Part shown: piece after piece, positions 17,267 to 36,800 of the stretch
Numbering within the stretch: position 1 is the first letter of the stretch
Layout: each line of letters begins with the position of its first letter
From: Nocardia asteroides
GTDB lineage: Bacteria > Actinomycetota > Actinomycetes > Mycobacteriales > Mycobacteriaceae
DNA: 64,000 nucleotides
Direction: 5' to 3'
Assembly (NCBI RefSeq): GCF_900637185.1
Contig: NZ_LR134352.1
Coordinates: forward strand, 1,550,001-1,614,000
The notes under the pieces: generated by a model
What the model saw: only the letters and a program-made list of their open reading frames with translations
Database searches by the model: none
Told to the model about the DNA's origin: nothing
Position numbers and translations under genes: made by a program

Positions 17267-17299
17267 GCGTCCGAGTGCGGGCTCGACCCGTGTAAGCAG

Positions 17300-17331
17300 A
17301 GTGACGGTGGCTCGGTATGAGCCCCGTCACT
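17300..17331 (+). terminator. terminator after the M23 peptidase gene
   Basis: The stem AGTGACGG(T)GGCTC pairs with GAGCCCCGTCACT, with one bulged T, around the loop GGTAT, 34 bases after the stop codon and followed by TTTGCTGT. It separates the peptidase from the NRPS cluster. Confidence 0.7.
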
Positions 17332-17453
17332 TTGCTGTATGTTCCGGCAACACCGCTCGTGAGCGTGCCGATACTCCTCAGGGCCCGAAAACCGGGGTCT
17401 ACCGGATGGGGGATCTCGGTGCACGACGTTTCGGTGGTGCTGCCGGTCCTCGA

Positions 17454-17459
17454 TATGAT
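17454..17459 (+). promoter_or_regulatory. candidate -10 element upstream of NRPS1
   Basis: TATGAT lies 64 bases before ATG 17524 in the 190-bp leader after the terminator. No clear -35 hexamer is present. The ribosome-binding-like GAGAGGTG at 17505-17512 follows it and recurs upstream of NRPS3. Confidence 0.3.
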
Positions 17460-17523
17460 GGCTCGATCTGCATGGCGCGGCCGTCCGTCGTGTCCAGGCT
17501 CGATGAGAGGTGAATGAACCCGA

Positions 17524-20500
17524 ATGGAAACTGCCCGCCGTTCTGCCCGCGGTAACCGCCGTCGCCGGTCGAGCAGTCCGACATTCGGGCAGCTGCTCAC
17601 AGCAGCCGTCGAGTCCGCCGCCGATACCGTCGCCCTGCGTTTCAACCCCACCGGCGACCCGGCCGATCAGCGTGAGCTCACCTACCGCGCGCTCGACGAG
17701 GAGTCCTCCCGGCTGGCCAGGGAGCTGATCGCCCGCGGTGTCGGCCCCGGCGACATCGTCGCCGTCGCGATCACCCGCTCGGTCGAATCGGTGCTCAGCG
17801 TGTGGGCCGTGGCCAAGTCCGGCGCCGCCTACGTGCCGATCGACCCGGCCTACCCCGCCGAGCGCATCGCCCACATCGTCACCGACTCGCACGCCGTGCT
17901 CGGTGTGACCACCTCCGCGCACCGCGCCGCCCTCGGCGACACCACGCGCTGGCTCGAACTCGACGACCCGGTGGTCGCGGCCGAGATCGCGGCCAGGCCC
18001 GCGCACGCCATCTCCTACAGCGACCGGGCGCGCACCCTCGACGAACGGCATCCGGCCTACGTCATCTACACCTCCGGCTCCACCGGACTGCCCAAGGGCG
18101 TCGTGGTGACCCAGGCGGGTCTGGCCACCATGGCCGCGGTGGGCAGGCAGTACCGGGTCGACGCGGGCGCCACGGTGACCCACCTCAGCTCGCCCAGCTT
18201 CGACTTCTCCCTGATGGAGATGCTGTTCACCTTCACCGCGGGCGCGACCCTGGTCGTCGTCCCGCCGACCGTGTTCGGTGGCGACGAGCTCGCCGATCTC
18301 GTTCGCCGCGAACAGGTCTCGCACCTGCTGATCACGCCGGGCGCGCTGGAGTCGGTGGACCCGGACCGGGTGCCCAGCGTGCGCGTGGTCGTCACCGGCG
18401 GTGACAAGCTCGGCCCCGAGCTGGTCGAGCGCTGGTCGAACGCGGACCGCTCGGTGTTCAACGCCTACGGCCCCACCGAGGCGACCGTCATGGTCACCAC
18501 CGGTGAGATGCGCGCGGGCGCTCCGGTGACGCTGGGTTCGGTGATCCCCGGCGTCGCGGCCTTCGTGCTCGACGCGCGGCTGCGCCCGGTGCCCGCCGGC
18601 GTGGTCGGCGAGCTGTACCTGGCCGGTCCCGCGCTGGCCCAGGGCTACCTGGACCGGCCCGAGCTGACCGCGGAGCGGTTCGTCGCCAACCCGTTCGGCG
18701 CCGACGCGGGCGCGCCCGGCGGCCGCCTGTACCGCACCGGCGACCTGGTCCGCCGCGACACCACCGGCGACTTCGAGTACCTCGGCCGCTCCGACTTCCA
18801 GGTCAAGATCCGCGGCCTGCGGATCGAGCTCGGCGAGATCGACAACGCCCTCACCACGCATCCCGACGTCGACTTCGCCGCCACGCTCGGCCGCACGCTC
18901 ACCAACGGCGTCACCTCCCTGGTCGCCTACGTGCTGCCGCGCGCGGGCGCCACGGTGACCCCGGCCGAGCTCGCCCAGCACCTGTCGGGTCTGCTGCCCG
19001 CGTACATGGTGCCCGCCGCGATCATGCTGCTCGACGAGATCCCGCTGACGCCGGTCGGCAAGCTGGACCGCAAGGCCCTGCCGGAGCCCACGTTCACCGC
19101 CCGCGAGTTCCGCGCGCCGAGCACGCCGATCGAGGAGATCGTCGCGCAGGTGTTCGCCGCGCTGCTGGTGGCCGACGACGACACCCGCGTCGGCGCCGAC
19201 GACGACTTCTTCGAACTCGGCGGCAACTCGCTGCTCGCCGCCCAGGCCGTCGCCCGGATCGGCACCGCGCTCGACGCCAGGGTTCCGGTGCAGCTGGTGT
19301 TCGAGGCCTCCACCGTGTCGGCGCTGGCCGCCCGCGTCGAATCGCACGTGGGCGCGGGCACCGGCAACCCGCTGACCGCGCAGGACCGGCCCGAGCAGAT
19401 TCCGCTGTCCTACGCCCAGCAGCGCATGTGGTTCCTGAACCGGTTCGACCCGGCCAGCGGCGCCAACAACATTCCGCTGCCGGTCCGGCTGTCGGGCACC
19501 CTCGACGTCGACGCCATGCGCGCCGCGGTGGCCGACCTGGTGGCCCGCCACGAGGTGCTGCGCACCGTCTACCCCGAAGTCGACGGCGACGCCGTGCAGC
19601 TGGTGCTGCCGGTGAGCGACGCGCGCGCCGTGCCGGTGCTCGAGGTGGTCGACGCGACCGCCGAGCAGCTGCCCGCGCTGATCGCCGAGCAGGCCGTGGC
19701 CGGTTTCGACGTGGCGGTGGCGCCGCCGGTGCGGGTGCGGTTGTTCCGTCTCGGCGCCGAGGAGCACGTGCTGCTGTGCGTGGTGCACCACATCGCCGCC
19801 GACGGCTTCTCGATGGCGCCGCTGACCCGCGACCTGATCGCGGCCTACTCCGACCGGCTGCGCGGCGCCGCGCCGCAGTGGCGGCAGCTGCCGGTGCAGT
19901 ACGCCGACTTCACGCTGTGGCAGCGGGATACCCTCGGCGCCGAGTCCGATCCGGAATCGCTGCTGGCCCAGCAGATCTCCTTCTGGCGTGACGAATTGGC
20001 CGGGCTGCCCGAACAATTGGATCTGCCCGCCGACCGTCCGCGTCCCGCGGCGATGACCAACCGCGGCGCGAGCTACGACTTCCGTATCGACGCCGAGACC
20101 CACGCCGCGCTGGATCGGCTGTCGCGCGAACACAATTCGACGCTGTTCATGGTGGTGCACGCGGCGCTCGCCGTGCTGCTGGCACGCCTGTCCGGCACCA
20201 CCGACATCGCGGTCGGCACCCCGGTCGCGGGTCGTGGCGAAGCGGTGCTCGACGATGTGATCGGCATGTTCGTCAACACCCTGGTGCTGCGCACCGAGGT
20301 GGACCCGGCCCGCAGCTTCGACGAACTGCTGGGCACCGTGCGTGGCACCGACGTGGCCGCCTTCGGCCACGCCGACGTGCCCTTCGAGCGCCTGGTCGAG
20401 CTGCTGGACCCGGCCAGGTCGATGGCCAGGCACCCGCTGTTCCAGGTGATGCTCACCTTCCAGAACCTCGCGGGCACCGAGCTGCGCCTGCCCGGCCTCA

Positions 20501-23500
20501 CCGTCGCCGGTGTCGACCTGGCGGTGCCGTTCGCGAAGTTCGACCTCGAGCTGACCATGGTCCCGCTGGAGACCGACGGCGTGGCCGGCGGTGTGTCGGC
20601 GGCGTTCACCTACGCCACCGACCTGTTCGACGAGGCCACCGTGGCCGGATTCGCCGACCGGCTGGTGCGCCTGCTCACCGAGGTGGTGGCCGATCCGGCC
20701 CGCCCGGTCGGCGCGATCGAGCTGCTGGAACCGGCCGAGCGGGACCGGATCCTGCTGGGCTGGAACGACACCCGGCACGAACTGCCCTCGGCCCTGCTGC
20801 TCGACGGCTACCGGGCCGCGGTCGCCGCGCACCCGGATGCCGTCGCGCTCGCCTACGAGGGCACGGAACTGACCTACCGCGAGTTCGACGAGCGGGTGAA
20901 CCGGCTGGCCCGGCTGCTGGTGCGGCGCGGGGTCGGCGCGGAATCGCTGGTCGGCCTGGCCGTGCGCCGCTCGCTGGACCTCGTGGTCGGCATGTACGCG
21001 ATCGTCACCGCCGGTGGCGCCTATGTGCCGCTGGACCCGGATCATCCGGCCGAGCGCATCGCCCACATCCTCGACACCGCCCAGCCGGTATGCGTGCTGA
21101 CCACCACCGCCGACGCGGTCGAGGTGCCCGCGGCGACGCCCGTGATCACCATGGACACCGTCGCGCTGGAAGACTTCTCGGGCGCACCGCTGGAGACCGC
21201 GGAGCTGATCCGCCCGGTGCTGCCGCAGCACCCGGCCTACGTCATCTTCACCTCGGGTTCCACCGGGCGCCCCAAGGGCGTCGCGGTCTCGCACCGGGCG
21301 ATCGACAATCAGATCGCGTGGATGCTGGCCGAGTACCCGCTCGCGCCCGGCGATGTGTACCTGCAGAAGACCGCGACCACCTTCGACGTGTCGCTGTGGG
21401 GCTACTTCATGCCGCTGCGCACCGGCGCGAAGCTGGTCGTGGCGACGCACGACGGACACCGCGATCCGGCTTACATCGCCGAAACCATCGCGGCGCAGGG
21501 CGTCACGATGACCGACTTCGTGCCGTCGATGCTGACCGTCTTCGCCGCGCACACCACGGCGGGCTCCATCCCCACCCTGCGCGACGTCTTCGCCATCGGT
21601 GAGGCGCTGCCGCCGGAGACCGTCGAGGCGCTGCGCGCGGTCTCGCCCGCCCAGGTGCACAACCTCTACGGGCCCACCGAAGCCGCGGTGTCGGTGACCT
21701 ACTGGCCCGCGGGCGAGACCGATCGCGGGTCGGTGCCGATCGGCGTGCCGCAGTGGAACACCCAGGTGTACGTGCTGGATTCGCGGCTGCGGCCGGTGCC
21801 CGCCGGTGTGGTCGGCGAGCTGTACCTGGCCGGCGACCAGCTCGCGCGCGGGTATGTCGCCCGGCCCGACCTGACCTCGGATCGCTTCGTGGCCAACCCC
21901 TTCGCGCCCGGTGCGCGGATGTACCGCACCGGCGACCTGGTGGTGTGGCGTACGCCCACCGCCGACACGCACGTGCTGGAGTACCTGGGCCGCACCGACT
22001 TCCAGGTGAAGTTCCGTGGCCAGCGCATCGAGCTCGGCGAGATCGAGACCGCGCTGCTCGCGCAGCCCGCGGTCAGCCAGGCGGTGGCGATCGTGGCCGA
22101 CTCGCCCGCCGGCGAACAGCTGGTGGCCTATGTGGTGCCCAAGCCGGGCGCCGAGATCGAGCAGGCGCCGCTGCTGGCCGCGATCGGGGAGTCCCTGCCC
22201 GCGTACATGATTCCGGCCGCGCTGGTCGCGCTGGACGCGTTCCCGCTCAACCCCAGCGGCAAGCTCGACCGCAAGGCACTGCCCGCGCCGACCTTCACCG
22301 CGGGCGAGTTCCGTGCGCCGAGCACGCCCACCGAGGAGATCGTGGCCGGCGTGTACGCCGAGCTGCTCGGGATGGCCAGGGTGGGCGCCGACGACGACTA
22401 CTTCGCGCTGGGCGGCAACTCCCTGCTCGCCACCCGCGCGGTGGCCCGGATCAACGAGGCGCTCGACGCCGACGTCTCCATCCGCGACCTGTTCGAGGCG
22501 CCGACGGTGACCGCGCTGGCCGCCCGGATCGGTGCGGCGAGCGGTGCCGCCCGGCCCGCGCTGGTGGCCGGTGAACGGCCGCAACGGATTCCGTTGTCGC
22601 TGGCCCAGCAGCGCATGTGGGTGCTCAACCAGCTCGACCCCGCCTCGGGCTCCTACAACATCCCGTTCGCCATCCGGCTGACCGGCGCGCTCGATGTGGC
22701 CGCGCTCGACGCCGCGGTGCGCGACGTGCTGGACCGGCACGAGTCGCTGCGTACCCGGTTCCCGGCGGTCGACGGGTCGCCGGTGCAGGAGATCCTCGCC
22801 GTGGGCGACGTGCTCCCGGCCGGGCTCGAGGTGGAGACCACCACCGAGGTCCTGGCCAGGGCCGCCGCGCTGGCCGAGGCGGGCTTCGACGTGACCGCCC
22901 AGGTCCCGGTGCGGGCGCGGCTGCTCACCGACGGATCGGCGGCCGACTGGCTGCTGGTCGTGGTGGTGCACCACATCTCCGCCGACGGCGCCTCGCTGGC
23001 GCCGCTGGCCCGCGACCTGGTGACCGCCTACGTGTCCCGCGCCGGGCAGCAGGCGCCCGGCTGGGCCCCGCTGCCGGTGCAGTACGCCGACTACGCGCTG
23101 TGGCAGCGGGCCGCCGTGGGCGCCGACGACGAGCCCGGCTCGGTCGCCGCCGCCCAGCTGGACTACTGGCGGACCCAGCTCGCCGGGGTGCCGCCGCTGC
23201 TGGAGCTGCCGCAGGACCGCCCGCGCCCCGCGGTGCCGACCCTGCGCGGCGCCACCACGGAACTGCGGCTGCCCGCCGAGGTGCACGCGCGGCTGAACCA
23301 CATCGCGCGCGAGCACAAGTCGTCGCTGTTCATGGTCGTGCACGCGGCGCTGGCCGTGCTGCTGGCCCGGCTGTCGGGCACCTCCGACATCGCCATCGGC
23401 ACCGCCGTCGCCGGGCGCGGCGAGCGGGCGCTCGACGAACTCGTCGGCATGTTCGTCAACACGCTGACCCTGCGCACCGCGCTGGACCCGGCGGGTTCCT

Positions 23501-24798
23501 TCGACGAGGCCGTCGACCTGGCCCGGGAGACCGATCTGGGCGCGTTCGCCCATGCCGACCTGCCGTTCGAGCGGGTCGTCGAGGTGGTCGCGCCGGGCAA
23601 GGGCAGCGCGCACAACCCGCTGTTCCAGGTGGCGCTGACCTTCAGCAACAACGAGGCGGCCGCGCTCGAACTGCCCGGCCTCACCGTGGCTGCCCTGGAG
23701 ACCGCGGTGGCGGCGAAGTTCGACCTGCAGGTCGACGTCGAGCCCCGGTTCACCGCGGCGGGCGAGCCCGACGAGCTGGTGACCCTGTTCAACTACGCCA
23801 CCGACCTGTTCGACGAGGCCACGGTGCGCACCATCGGGGAGCGCTTCGCGCGCATCCTCACCGCGGTGGCCGCCGACCCGCAGCTGCGGGTGGGTGACAT
23901 CGACATCCTCGACGAGGCCGAACGCGCCCGGCTGCTGGCGGGCGCCGCGCAGCAGCCCGCTCCGGCCGCGCCGACGGGCGGCACCACGCTGGCGCAGGCG
24001 TTCACCGCCGCGGCCGAGGACGATCCGGACGGTCCCGCCCTGGTCTGGGGCGAGCAGGCGCTGACCTTCGAGCAGCTCGACACCCGCTCCTCGCGGTTGG
24101 CCCGGCTGCTGATCGGCCGTGGCTTCGGCCCCGGATCCGGTGTGGCCGTTGATCTTCCGCGCGGCGTGGACTGGGCGATCGCGGTATGGGCCGTGCTCAA
24201 GGCGGGCGCCGCGGTGCTGCCCGCCGCGAGTGTGGGCGCACTGCCGACCGAACCGGCCGCGAAGATCGGCATCACCGCCGGTGTCGCCGCCGACGGTGAT
24301 TTCGAGTGGGTCGTCCTGGACGATCCGGCGATCAAGACCGAGCTGTCGACCCAGTCGGCCCGGCCGGTCACCTACGCCGACCGCACCAGGGCGCTGCGCG
24401 GCGGCGACCCGGCCTTCGTCGGCGCCGACGGCGTGCGCAGCTACGACGAACTCGCCACGGCGGGCGCGCAGGTGCGCACCGGTACCGAGCTGACCTTCGA
24501 GTCGCGCACGTTCGGCACCGCGGCGGCGGAGAGCTTCGCCGCGCTCGTCGAGCCGGTGGCCGCCGGTGTGGCCGGCGCGTCGATGGTGCTGGGTTCGCAG
24601 TCCGGGGACAGCCTGTCGACGCTGCTGGCCGAGGAGTGGGTGAGCCACCTGTTCGGTGACCGCGCGGGCCTCGAGGCGGTCGACACCGCCGGTCTGGACG
24701 ATCTGCAGGCCCTGATCACCGACGACGCCGCACCGGGCAACACCGGTCCGGCCGAGGTGGTGCTGGTGCTCGGGGACCTGCGTACGTCGGTAGCCTGA
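17524..24798 (+). CDS. NRPS1: line I starter synthetase, A-T-C-A-T-C-pseudoA
   Basis: 2,424 residues. Arg-rich leader (residues 1-19), A1 (20-525), T1 (LGGNSLL about 565), C1 (LSYAQQRMW about 625, HHIAADG about 755), A2 (from about 1090), T2 (about 1628), C2 (LSLAQQRMW about 1690, HHISADG about 1816) and a dead, truncated A domain (2154-2424). It activates two amino acids, joins them, and its C2 should pass the dipeptide to the amino acid held by NRPS2. Positional readings of the A-domain code by alignment to PheA/EntF are DFMLVGAVM (A1) and DVWDFILVS (A2); neither gives a residue I can name. There is no starter C domain, so no N-acylation is implied. An in-frame stop precedes ATG 17524. Both TSGSTG P-loops and GKLDR hinges are intact. 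Confidence 0.93.
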   Translation: METARRSARGNRRRRSSSPTFGQLLTAAVESAADTVALRFNPTGDPADQRELTYRALDEESSRLARELIARGVGPGDIVAVAITRSVESVLSVWAVAKSGAAYVPIDPAYPAERIAHIVTDSHAVLGVTTSAHRAALGDTTRWLELDDPVVAAEIAARPAHAISYSDRARTLDERHPAYVIYTSGSTGLPKGVVVTQAGLATMAAVGRQYRVDAGATVTHLSSPSFDFSLMEMLFTFTAGATLVVVPPTVFGGDELADLVRREQVSHLLITPGALESVDPDRVPSVRVVVTGGDKLGPELVERWSNADRSVFNAYGPTEATVMVTTGEMRAGAPVTLGSVIPGVAAFVLDARLRPVPAGVVGELYLAGPALAQGYLDRPELTAERFVANPFGADAGAPGGRLYRTGDLVRRDTTGDFEYLGRSDFQVKIRGLRIELGEIDNALTTHPDVDFAATLGRTLTNGVTSLVAYVLPRAGATVTPAELAQHLSGLLPAYMVPAAIMLLDEIPLTPVGKLDRKALPEPTFTAREFRAPSTPIEEIVAQVFAALLVADDDTRVGADDDFFELGGNSLLAAQAVARIGTALDARVPVQLVFEASTVSALAARVESHVGAGTGNPLTAQDRPEQIPLSYAQQRMWFLNRFDPASGANNIPLPVRLSGTLDVDAMRAAVADLVARHEVLRTVYPEVDGDAVQLVLPVSDARAVPVLEVVDATAEQLPALIAEQAVAGFDVAVAPPVRVRLFRLGAEEHVLLCVVHHIAADGFSMAPLTRDLIAAYSDRLRGAAPQWRQLPVQYADFTLWQRDTLGAESDPESLLAQQISFWRDELAGLPEQLDLPADRPRPAAMTNRGASYDFRIDAETHAALDRLSREHNSTLFMVVHAALAVLLARLSGTTDIAVGTPVAGRGEAVLDDVIGMFVNTLVLRTEVDPARSFDELLGTVRGTDVAAFGHADVPFERLVELLDPARSMARHPLFQVMLTFQNLAGTELRLPGLTVAGVDLAVPFAKFDLELTMVPLETDGVAGGVSAAFTYATDLFDEATVAGFADRLVRLLTEVVADPARPVGAIELLEPAERDRILLGWNDTRHELPSALLLDGYRAAVAAHPDAVALAYEGTELTYREFDERVNRLARLLVRRGVGAESLVGLAVRRSLDLVVGMYAIVTAGGAYVPLDPDHPAERIAHILDTAQPVCVLTTTADAVEVPAATPVITMDTVALEDFSGAPLETAELIRPVLPQHPAYVIFTSGSTGRPKGVAVSHRAIDNQIAWMLAEYPLAPGDVYLQKTATTFDVSLWGYFMPLRTGAKLVVATHDGHRDPAYIAETIAAQGVTMTDFVPSMLTVFAAHTTAGSIPTLRDVFAIGEALPPETVEALRAVSPAQVHNLYGPTEAAVSVTYWPAGETDRGSVPIGVPQWNTQVYVLDSRLRPVPAGVVGELYLAGDQLARGYVARPDLTSDRFVANPFAPGARMYRTGDLVVWRTPTADTHVLEYLGRTDFQVKFRGQRIELGEIETALLAQPAVSQAVAIVADSPAGEQLVAYVVPKPGAEIEQAPLLAAIGESLPAYMIPAALVALDAFPLNPSGKLDRKALPAPTFTAGEFRAPSTPTEEIVAGVYAELLGMARVGADDDYFALGGNSLLATRAVARINEALDADVSIRDLFEAPTVTALAARIGAASGAARPALVAGERPQRIPLSLAQQRMWVLNQLDPASGSYNIPFAIRLTGALDVAALDAAVRDVLDRHESLRTRFPAVDGSPVQEILAVGDVLPAGLEVETTTEVLARAAALAEAGFDVTAQVPVRARLLTDGSAADWLLVVVVHHISADGASLAPLARDLVTAYVSRAGQQAPGWAPLPVQYADYALWQRAAVGADDEPGSVAAAQLDYWRTQLAGVPPLLELPQDRPRPAVPTLRGATTELRLPAEVHARLNHIAREHKSSLFMVVHAALAVLLARLSGTSDIAIGTAVAGRGERALDELVGMFVNTLTLRTALDPAGSFDEAVDLARETDLGAFAHADLPFERVVEVVAPGKGSAHNPLFQVALTFSNNEAAALELPGLTVAALETAVAAKFDLQVDVEPRFTAAGEPDELVTLFNYATDLFDEATVRTIGERFARILTAVAADPQLRVGDIDILDEAERARLLAGAAQQPAPAAPTGGTTLAQAFTAAAEDDPDGPALVWGEQALTFEQLDTRSSRLARLLIGRGFGPGSGVAVDLPRGVDWAIAVWAVLKAGAAVLPAASVGALPTEPAAKIGITAGVAADGDFEWVVLDDPAIKTELSTQSARPVTYADRTRALRGGDPAFVGADGVRSYDELATAGAQVRTGTELTFESRTFGTAAAESFAALVEPVAAGVAGASMVLGSQSGDSLSTLLAEEWVSHLFGDRAGLEAVDTAGLDDLQALITDDAAPGNTGPAEVVLVLGDLRTSVA
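23983..24798 (+). other. vestigial adenylation (pseudo-A) domain at the NRPS1 C-terminus
   Basis: The final 271 residues of NRPS1 align with the N-terminal part of an A domain ([20 protein letters not shown], then [13 protein letters not shown]). The TSGSTG P-loop is replaced by a short [15 protein letters not shown] segment. The A4 region survives only as an outline, and the protein stops before A5 (YGPTE), the hinge and the C-terminal subdomain. It cannot make an adenylate. NRPS3 has the same element. Confidence 0.85.
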
Positions 24799-24854
24799 AC
24801 CGTGGCTGTGGTGCCGGGCTCGAGAGTTCCGGGGATGGGTGAGGTGGATTCGCG

Positions 24855-30704
<5,850 letters not shown>

Positions 30705-30796
30705 CAGGCTCTCCACAGATTACGATTCTGTTGCAGAGAGTGGGTGTGTCGTGGCGCACACCTCGGCGACGGTCGGCGGCAGCAGTTAGGTGTGAC

Positions 30797-30802
30797 TATG
30801 CT
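30797..30802 (+). promoter_or_regulatory. candidate -10 element upstream of NRPS3
   Basis: TATGCT lies 41 bases before GTG 30844 in the 139-bp gap between NRPS2 and NRPS3. GAGAGGTG (30826-30833) follows, as upstream of NRPS1. It may allow separate transcription of line II; read-through from NRPS2 is equally possible since no terminator hairpin is seen. Confidence 0.3.
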
Positions 30803-30843
30803 GTGTCCGACTCGGCTGCCGGACGCGAGAGGTGTATTGGTCT

Positions 30844-33800
30844 GTGGAAACCCCCCGCCGCACTGGCCGTGCCGGTCGTCGACGTACCACCGGCGCACCG
30901 CTGTTGGGTCAGTTGCTCACGGCCGCCGTCGAATCCGCGGCCGGGTCGATAGCTGTCCGCTACAACCCGACCGGCATGCCGGGTGCCGAACGCGAGCTCA
31001 CCTACTCCGAACTCGACGTGGAATCCTCGCGCCTGGCACGTGAACTCATCGACCGCGGCATCGGCGCGGGCGACGTGGTCGCCATCGCGATCGCGCGGTC
31101 CATCGAGTCGGTCCTCGCGGTCTGGGCCGTCGCCAAGGCGGGCGCGGCCTACGTGCCGGTCGACCCGGCCTACCCGCGCGACCGGATCGCGCACATCGTC
31201 ACCGACTCCGGCGCGGTCCTCGGCCTGACCACCGCCGCGCACCGGGCCACCCTCGGCACCGGCCTGTACTGGGTGGAACTGGACGACCCGGTGGTCGCGG
31301 GGCGGATCGCCGTGCGGCCCGGGCACGCGGTGAGCTACGCCGACCGGGTCAGGCAGATCGACGAGCGCCACCCGGCCTACGTCATCTACACCTCCGGCTC
31401 CACCGGCAAGCCCAAGGGCGTGGTGGTGACCCACGCTGGCCTCGGCGCGCTGGTCGCCGCCGAACGCGAGCACTTCGGCGTCGACCCCGATTCCCGTGTG
31501 CTGCATGTTTGCTCGCCGAACTTCGACGTGTCGGTGCTCGAGCTGTTGCTCGCCTTCACCTCCGGCGCCACCCTGGTGATCTCGCCGCCGCGGATCTTCG
31601 GCGGCTTCGAACTGTCGGATCTGCTTCGGCGCGAACGCATCACGCACATGCTGATCACCCCGGGCGCGCTCGAGTCGGTCGACCCGGCCGGGCTGCCCGA
31701 TCTGCGCGCGGTGATCGTCGCCGGTGACCGGTTCGGCCCGGAACTGGTGGGCCGCTGGGCGGGCAACGGCCGCGCCTTCTACAACGGCTACGGACCCACC
31801 GAGGCCACCATTCTCGCCACCAGCACCGCGCCGCTGCATCCGCGCGCGCCGATCACCATCGGTTCCGCCGTGCCCGGCACGGGTCTGTACGTCCTCGACG
31901 CCCGGCTGCGGCCGGTGCCCGCGGGGGTCGTCGGTGAGCTGTATCTGTCCGGTCCCGCGCTGGCGCAGGGCTATCTGGGCAGGCCGGGGCTCACCGCGGA
32001 ACGCTTCGTGGCCTCGCCGTTCGGCACGGGCAGGCTCTACCGCACCGGCGACCTGGTGCGCCGCGTCGAGCACGACGGCACCCTGGAATACCTGGGCCGC
32101 ACCGACTTCCAGGTGAAGGTGCGCGGTTTCCGGATCGAGCTGGGCGAGATCGACAACGCGCTCACCGCGCACCCCGACCTCGACTACGCGGTGACCATCG
32201 GCAAGACCATGCCCTCGGGCGCGACCGCGCTGGTGTCGTATGTGCTGCCGCGGGTCGGCCGCACGGTCGACACCGGCGCGCTGGCGGAATTCCTGTCCAC
32301 CTCGTTGCCCGCGTACATGATCCCGGCCGTCATCATGGTGCTCGACGCGCTGCCGCTGACCTCGGTCGGCAAGCTCGACCGTGCCGCGCTGCCGACCCCG
32401 GTGTTCACCGCCCGCGGTTTCCGCGCCCCGGCGACCCCGGCCGAACAGGTGGTCGCCGACGTGTTCGCCGCGTTGTTGCTGCGCGACGGTTCCGGGCGCG
32501 TCGGGGCCGACGACGACTTCTTCGAACTCGGCGGCGACTCGCTGCTGGCCGCGCAGGCGGTGGCCCGGATCGGCGCCGCGCTGGACGTGCGGGTGCCGGT
32601 GCAGGCCGTCTTCGAGGCGCCCACCGTGGCGGCGCTGGCGAACAAGGCCGAGCAGCACCGGGTTTCGGGCCGCGCGCCCGCGCTGGTGCTGCAGCAGCGG
32701 CCCGCGCTGATCCCGCTGTCCTACGCCCAGCAGCGGATGTGGTTCCTCAACCGGTTCGACCCGGCCTCGGCGGTGGACAACATCCCCGTCGCGGTGCGGC
32801 TGTCCGGCCGGCTCGACCTGCCCGCGCTGCACGCGGCCGTCGCCGACCTGGTGACCAGGCACGAAGTGCTGCGCACGGTGTACCCGGCGCTGGACGGCGA
32901 GGGCCACCAGGTGGTGCTCGCGCCCGGCGATCCCGCGGCGGCGCCGGACTTCGCGGTCGTCGACGTCGCCGACGACGAGCTGAGCGCGGCCATCGCGCAC
33001 GCCGCGCTGACCGGCTTCGACGTCACCGCGGCCCCGCCCGTGCGGGTACGGGTGTTCGCGTTGGTCGAGCCGGGATCCATACGCGACCCCGAGAACGAGC
33101 CGACCGAGCACGTCTTGGTGTGCGTGGTCCACCACATCGCCGCCGACGGCTTCTCCTTCGCCCCGCTGACCAGGGATCTGCTGGCCGCCTACGCTGAACG
33201 CCGGGGCGGCGGGGCGCCGCACTGGCCGCCGCTGCCGGTGCAGTACGCCGACTACACGCTGTGGCAGCGCGCGCTGCTCGGCAGCGAGGACGACCCCACC
33301 TCGCTGCTCGCCGAGCAGGTCGGCTTCTGGCGCCGCACCCTGGCCGGCCTGCCCGAACAGCTCGATCTGCCCACCGACCGGCCGCGGCCCGCCGTCGCCA
33401 GCCGGGCGGGCGGCACGCTGAGCATCCAGGTGCCCGCCTCGGTGCACGCGGGACTGGCCGGCCTGGCGCGCAACCACAACGCCACCCTGTTCATGGTGGT
33501 GCACACGGCGCTGGCGGTGCTGCTGGCCCGGCTCTCGGGCACCCGCGACATCGCCATCGGCACCCCGGTCGCCGGGCGCGGCGAACAGGCGCTCGACGAG
33601 CTGATCGGCATGTTCGTCAACACCCTCGTGCTGCGCACCCAGGTCGACCCGGCGGTGAGCTTCACCGAGCTGCTCGCCGAGGTGCGGGCGGGCGACCTGG
33701 CCGCTTTCGGCCACGCCGACGTGCCCTTCGAGCGCCTGGTGGAACTGCTCGAGCCGGTGCGTTCCACCGCGCGGCACCCGCTGTTCCAGGTGATGCTGAC

Positions 33801-36800
33801 CTTCCAGAACCTGGCCCGCACCGACCTGGCGCTGCCCGGTCTGTCGGTGTCCGGCGCCGATTTCGACGTGCCGCTGGCCAAGTTCGACCTGCAGGTGGAG
33901 CTGGCCGAGCGGATCGGCGCCGACGGCGCGCCGCAGGGCATGACGGCGTCCTTCGTCTACGCCACCGACCTGTTCGAGCACGCCACCGTCGCCGATTTCG
34001 CCGACCGCTGGACGCGGGTGCTGGCCGCGGTCGTGGCCGAGCCCGCGGCGCCGGTCGGCGACATCGACGTGCTCGCCCCCGGCGAACGCGAACTGGTCCT
34101 GCGCGAAGGCGAATCGGCGGGCATCGCGGTGCCGGAAGTGACCCTGGCCGATCTGATCTGCGCGCAGGCCACCCAGCGGCCCGACGCGATCGCGGTACGG
34201 GCGGGGGATCGCACCCTCACCTTCGGCGACCTGCTCGGCCGCGCCTCGGCCCTGGCCCGCGCGTTGATCGCGCAGGGCGCCGGCCCGGAAACTCTGGTGG
34301 CCGTTGCCGTTCCGCGCACCGAGGAGCTGCCGGTCGCGCTGTTCGCGGTGCTGCTCTCGGGCGCAGGCTACCTGCCGATTGATTCCGGATACCCGGTCCA
34401 GCGGCTGGAATACGTTCTCGCCGACGCGAAACCCGCTGTGCTGCTGACCACCTCGGACGAGCGGCAGTACGTGCCCGCGGAGCTGCCGGTGGTGCTGGTC
34501 GACGCGGAACTCGGCTACCCGGCGGGCCCGCTGCGGCCGGGCGAGCGGCGGGCGCCGGTGCGGCCGGATCATCTGGCCTACGTCATCTACACCTCCGGCT
34601 CCACCGGCCTGCCCAAGGGCGTCGGGGTGAGCCATCGCAATGTGCTAGAGCTGTTCGCCAACACCCAGCTGCTGTTCGAGTTCGACCCCGACGACGTGTG
34701 GACGGCGTTCCACTCCTTCGCCTTCGACTTCTCCATCTGGGAACTGTGGTGCGCGCTGGCCGGTGGCGCGTCGGTGGTCGTGGTCGACCACATCACTTCG
34801 CGCTCGCCGATCCAGTTCCGCGAGCTGCTCGCCCGCGAGCGGGTGACGGTGCTGAGCCAGACCCCCACCGCGTTCGCCCAGCTCGACGAGGCCGACCGCG
34901 CCGCCCAGGCCGCGGGCGCGGCGCCACTGCCGTTGCGCTACATCGTCTTCGGTGGCGAGGCGCTCGACCCGCGCAAGCTGGCCCGCTGGTACGGCCGGTA
35001 CGGAACCGGTTCGGGCGCACCACAACTGGTGAACATGTACGGCATCACCGAGACCACGGTGCACGTCTCGCACCTCACCATGGACTCCGGTGCCGCCGAG
35101 CTGCCGAGCAGCCTGATCGGGCGGGCACTGCCCGGCCTGTCGGTGGCGGTGCTCGACGACCGGCTGCGGCCGGTGCCCTTCGGCGTCGCCGGTGAGCTCT
35201 ACATCGCCGGTGGGCAGGTCTCGCGCGGCTACCTCGGCAAGCCGGGGCTCACCGCGACCCGCTTCGTCGCCGACCCGTACGGCCCGCCCGGCGCCCGCCG
35301 CTACCGGTCCGGCGACCTCGGTCGCTGGATCGGGTTCCGTGGCACGCCCGCGCTCGAGTACGGCGGGCGCGGCGACCAGCAGGTGCAGCTGCGCGGGTTC
35401 CGGATCGAGCCCGGCGAGATCGAGGCGGCTCTGCTCGGGGTGCCAGGGGTGGGCCAGGCGGCGGTCGTCGTCCGGGCCGACGAACTCGCCGGTGATCGGC
35501 TGATCGCCTACGTGGTGCCCGCCGACAACGCCGCGCTCGATCCCGCCGCCGTGCGCGACGCGGTCGCCGAATTCCTCACCGGCTACATGGTTCCCGACGC
35601 CGTCGTGGTGCTGGCGAGCCTGCCGCTGACCGCCAACGGCAAGCTCGACCGGGCCGCGCTGCCCGCGCCCGAGTTCACCGCCACCACCACCTTCCGCGCG
35701 CCGACCACGCCCATCGAACTGAGTGTCGCCGAGGTCTTCGCCACCCTGCTCGGCGTGCCCGAGATCGGCCTCGACGACGACTTCTTCGACCGCGGCGGCA
35801 ACTCGCTGCTGGCCACCAGGGCCATCGCGCGGATCGACCAGGCGCTGGGCGCCGACCTCGTGGTGCGCGACCTCTTCGAGGCGCCGACCGTGGCCACGCT
35901 GGCCGCGCGGGTCCGGCCCGGCGCGGTCACCGCGCCACGGCCGCCGCTGATCCCGGCGCAGGAGCGCGGCGTCGTCCCGCTCTCGCCCGCGCAGCAGCGG
36001 ATGTGGCTGCTCAACCGGATCGACCCGGACTCACCGGCCTACAACATCCCGCTGGTGCTGCGGCTGCGCGGCGCGCTGGACACCTCGGCCCTGCGCTACG
36101 CGGTCGCCGACGTGCTGGAACGGCACGAGGCGCTGCGCACCAGGTTCCCCGCCGACGGGCCGGGTGCGGTGCCGTACCAGGAGATCCTGCCGGTCAGCGC
36201 GGTGCTGCCGACCGGGCTGCCGGTGGAGGAGTGCGAGGATCCCCGCGACCGCGTGATGTGGCTGCTGGCAGGCGGATTCGACGTCACCGAGCGAGTTCCG
36301 TTGCGCGCCGGGCTGTTCACCGTGCCCGACGACGATCCGCTGGCCGAGGAGGAACACGTCCTCGCGGTGGTGGTGCAGCACATCATCGCCGACGGCGCCT
36401 CGCTCGCGCCGCTGGCTCGCGACCTGGTGATCGCCTACCGGGCCCGGGTCGAGGGCCGTTCGCCCAGCTGGGCCCCGCTGCCGGTGCAGTACGCCGACTA
36501 CGCCCTGTGGCAGCGCGAGGTGCTGGGCGACGAGCACGACGAGTCGTCCACCGCCGCACGGCAACTGGACTTCTGGCGGCACACGCTGGCCGGCCAGGCC
36601 GGCACCGTGGAGCTGCCGCACGATCATCCGCGCCCGCCGCACGCCTCGCTGCGCGGCGCCGACGTGATCACCACCTGGCCCGCCGATGTGCACGCCCGGC
36701 TGGCCGAGCTCGCCCGCGCGCACAACGCGTCGCTGTTCATGGTGGTGCACGCGGCGCTGGCGGTGCTGCTCGCGCGGGTCTCCGGCAGCACCGACATCGC

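Noticed and set aside
24799..24854. A sequencing frameshift that split one NRPS into NRPS1 and NRPS2
   Set aside because: The tail of NRPS1 is a diverged A-domain remnant duplicating what NRPS2 begins with, not its continuation, and the same arrangement occurs independently at NRPS3/NRPS4.
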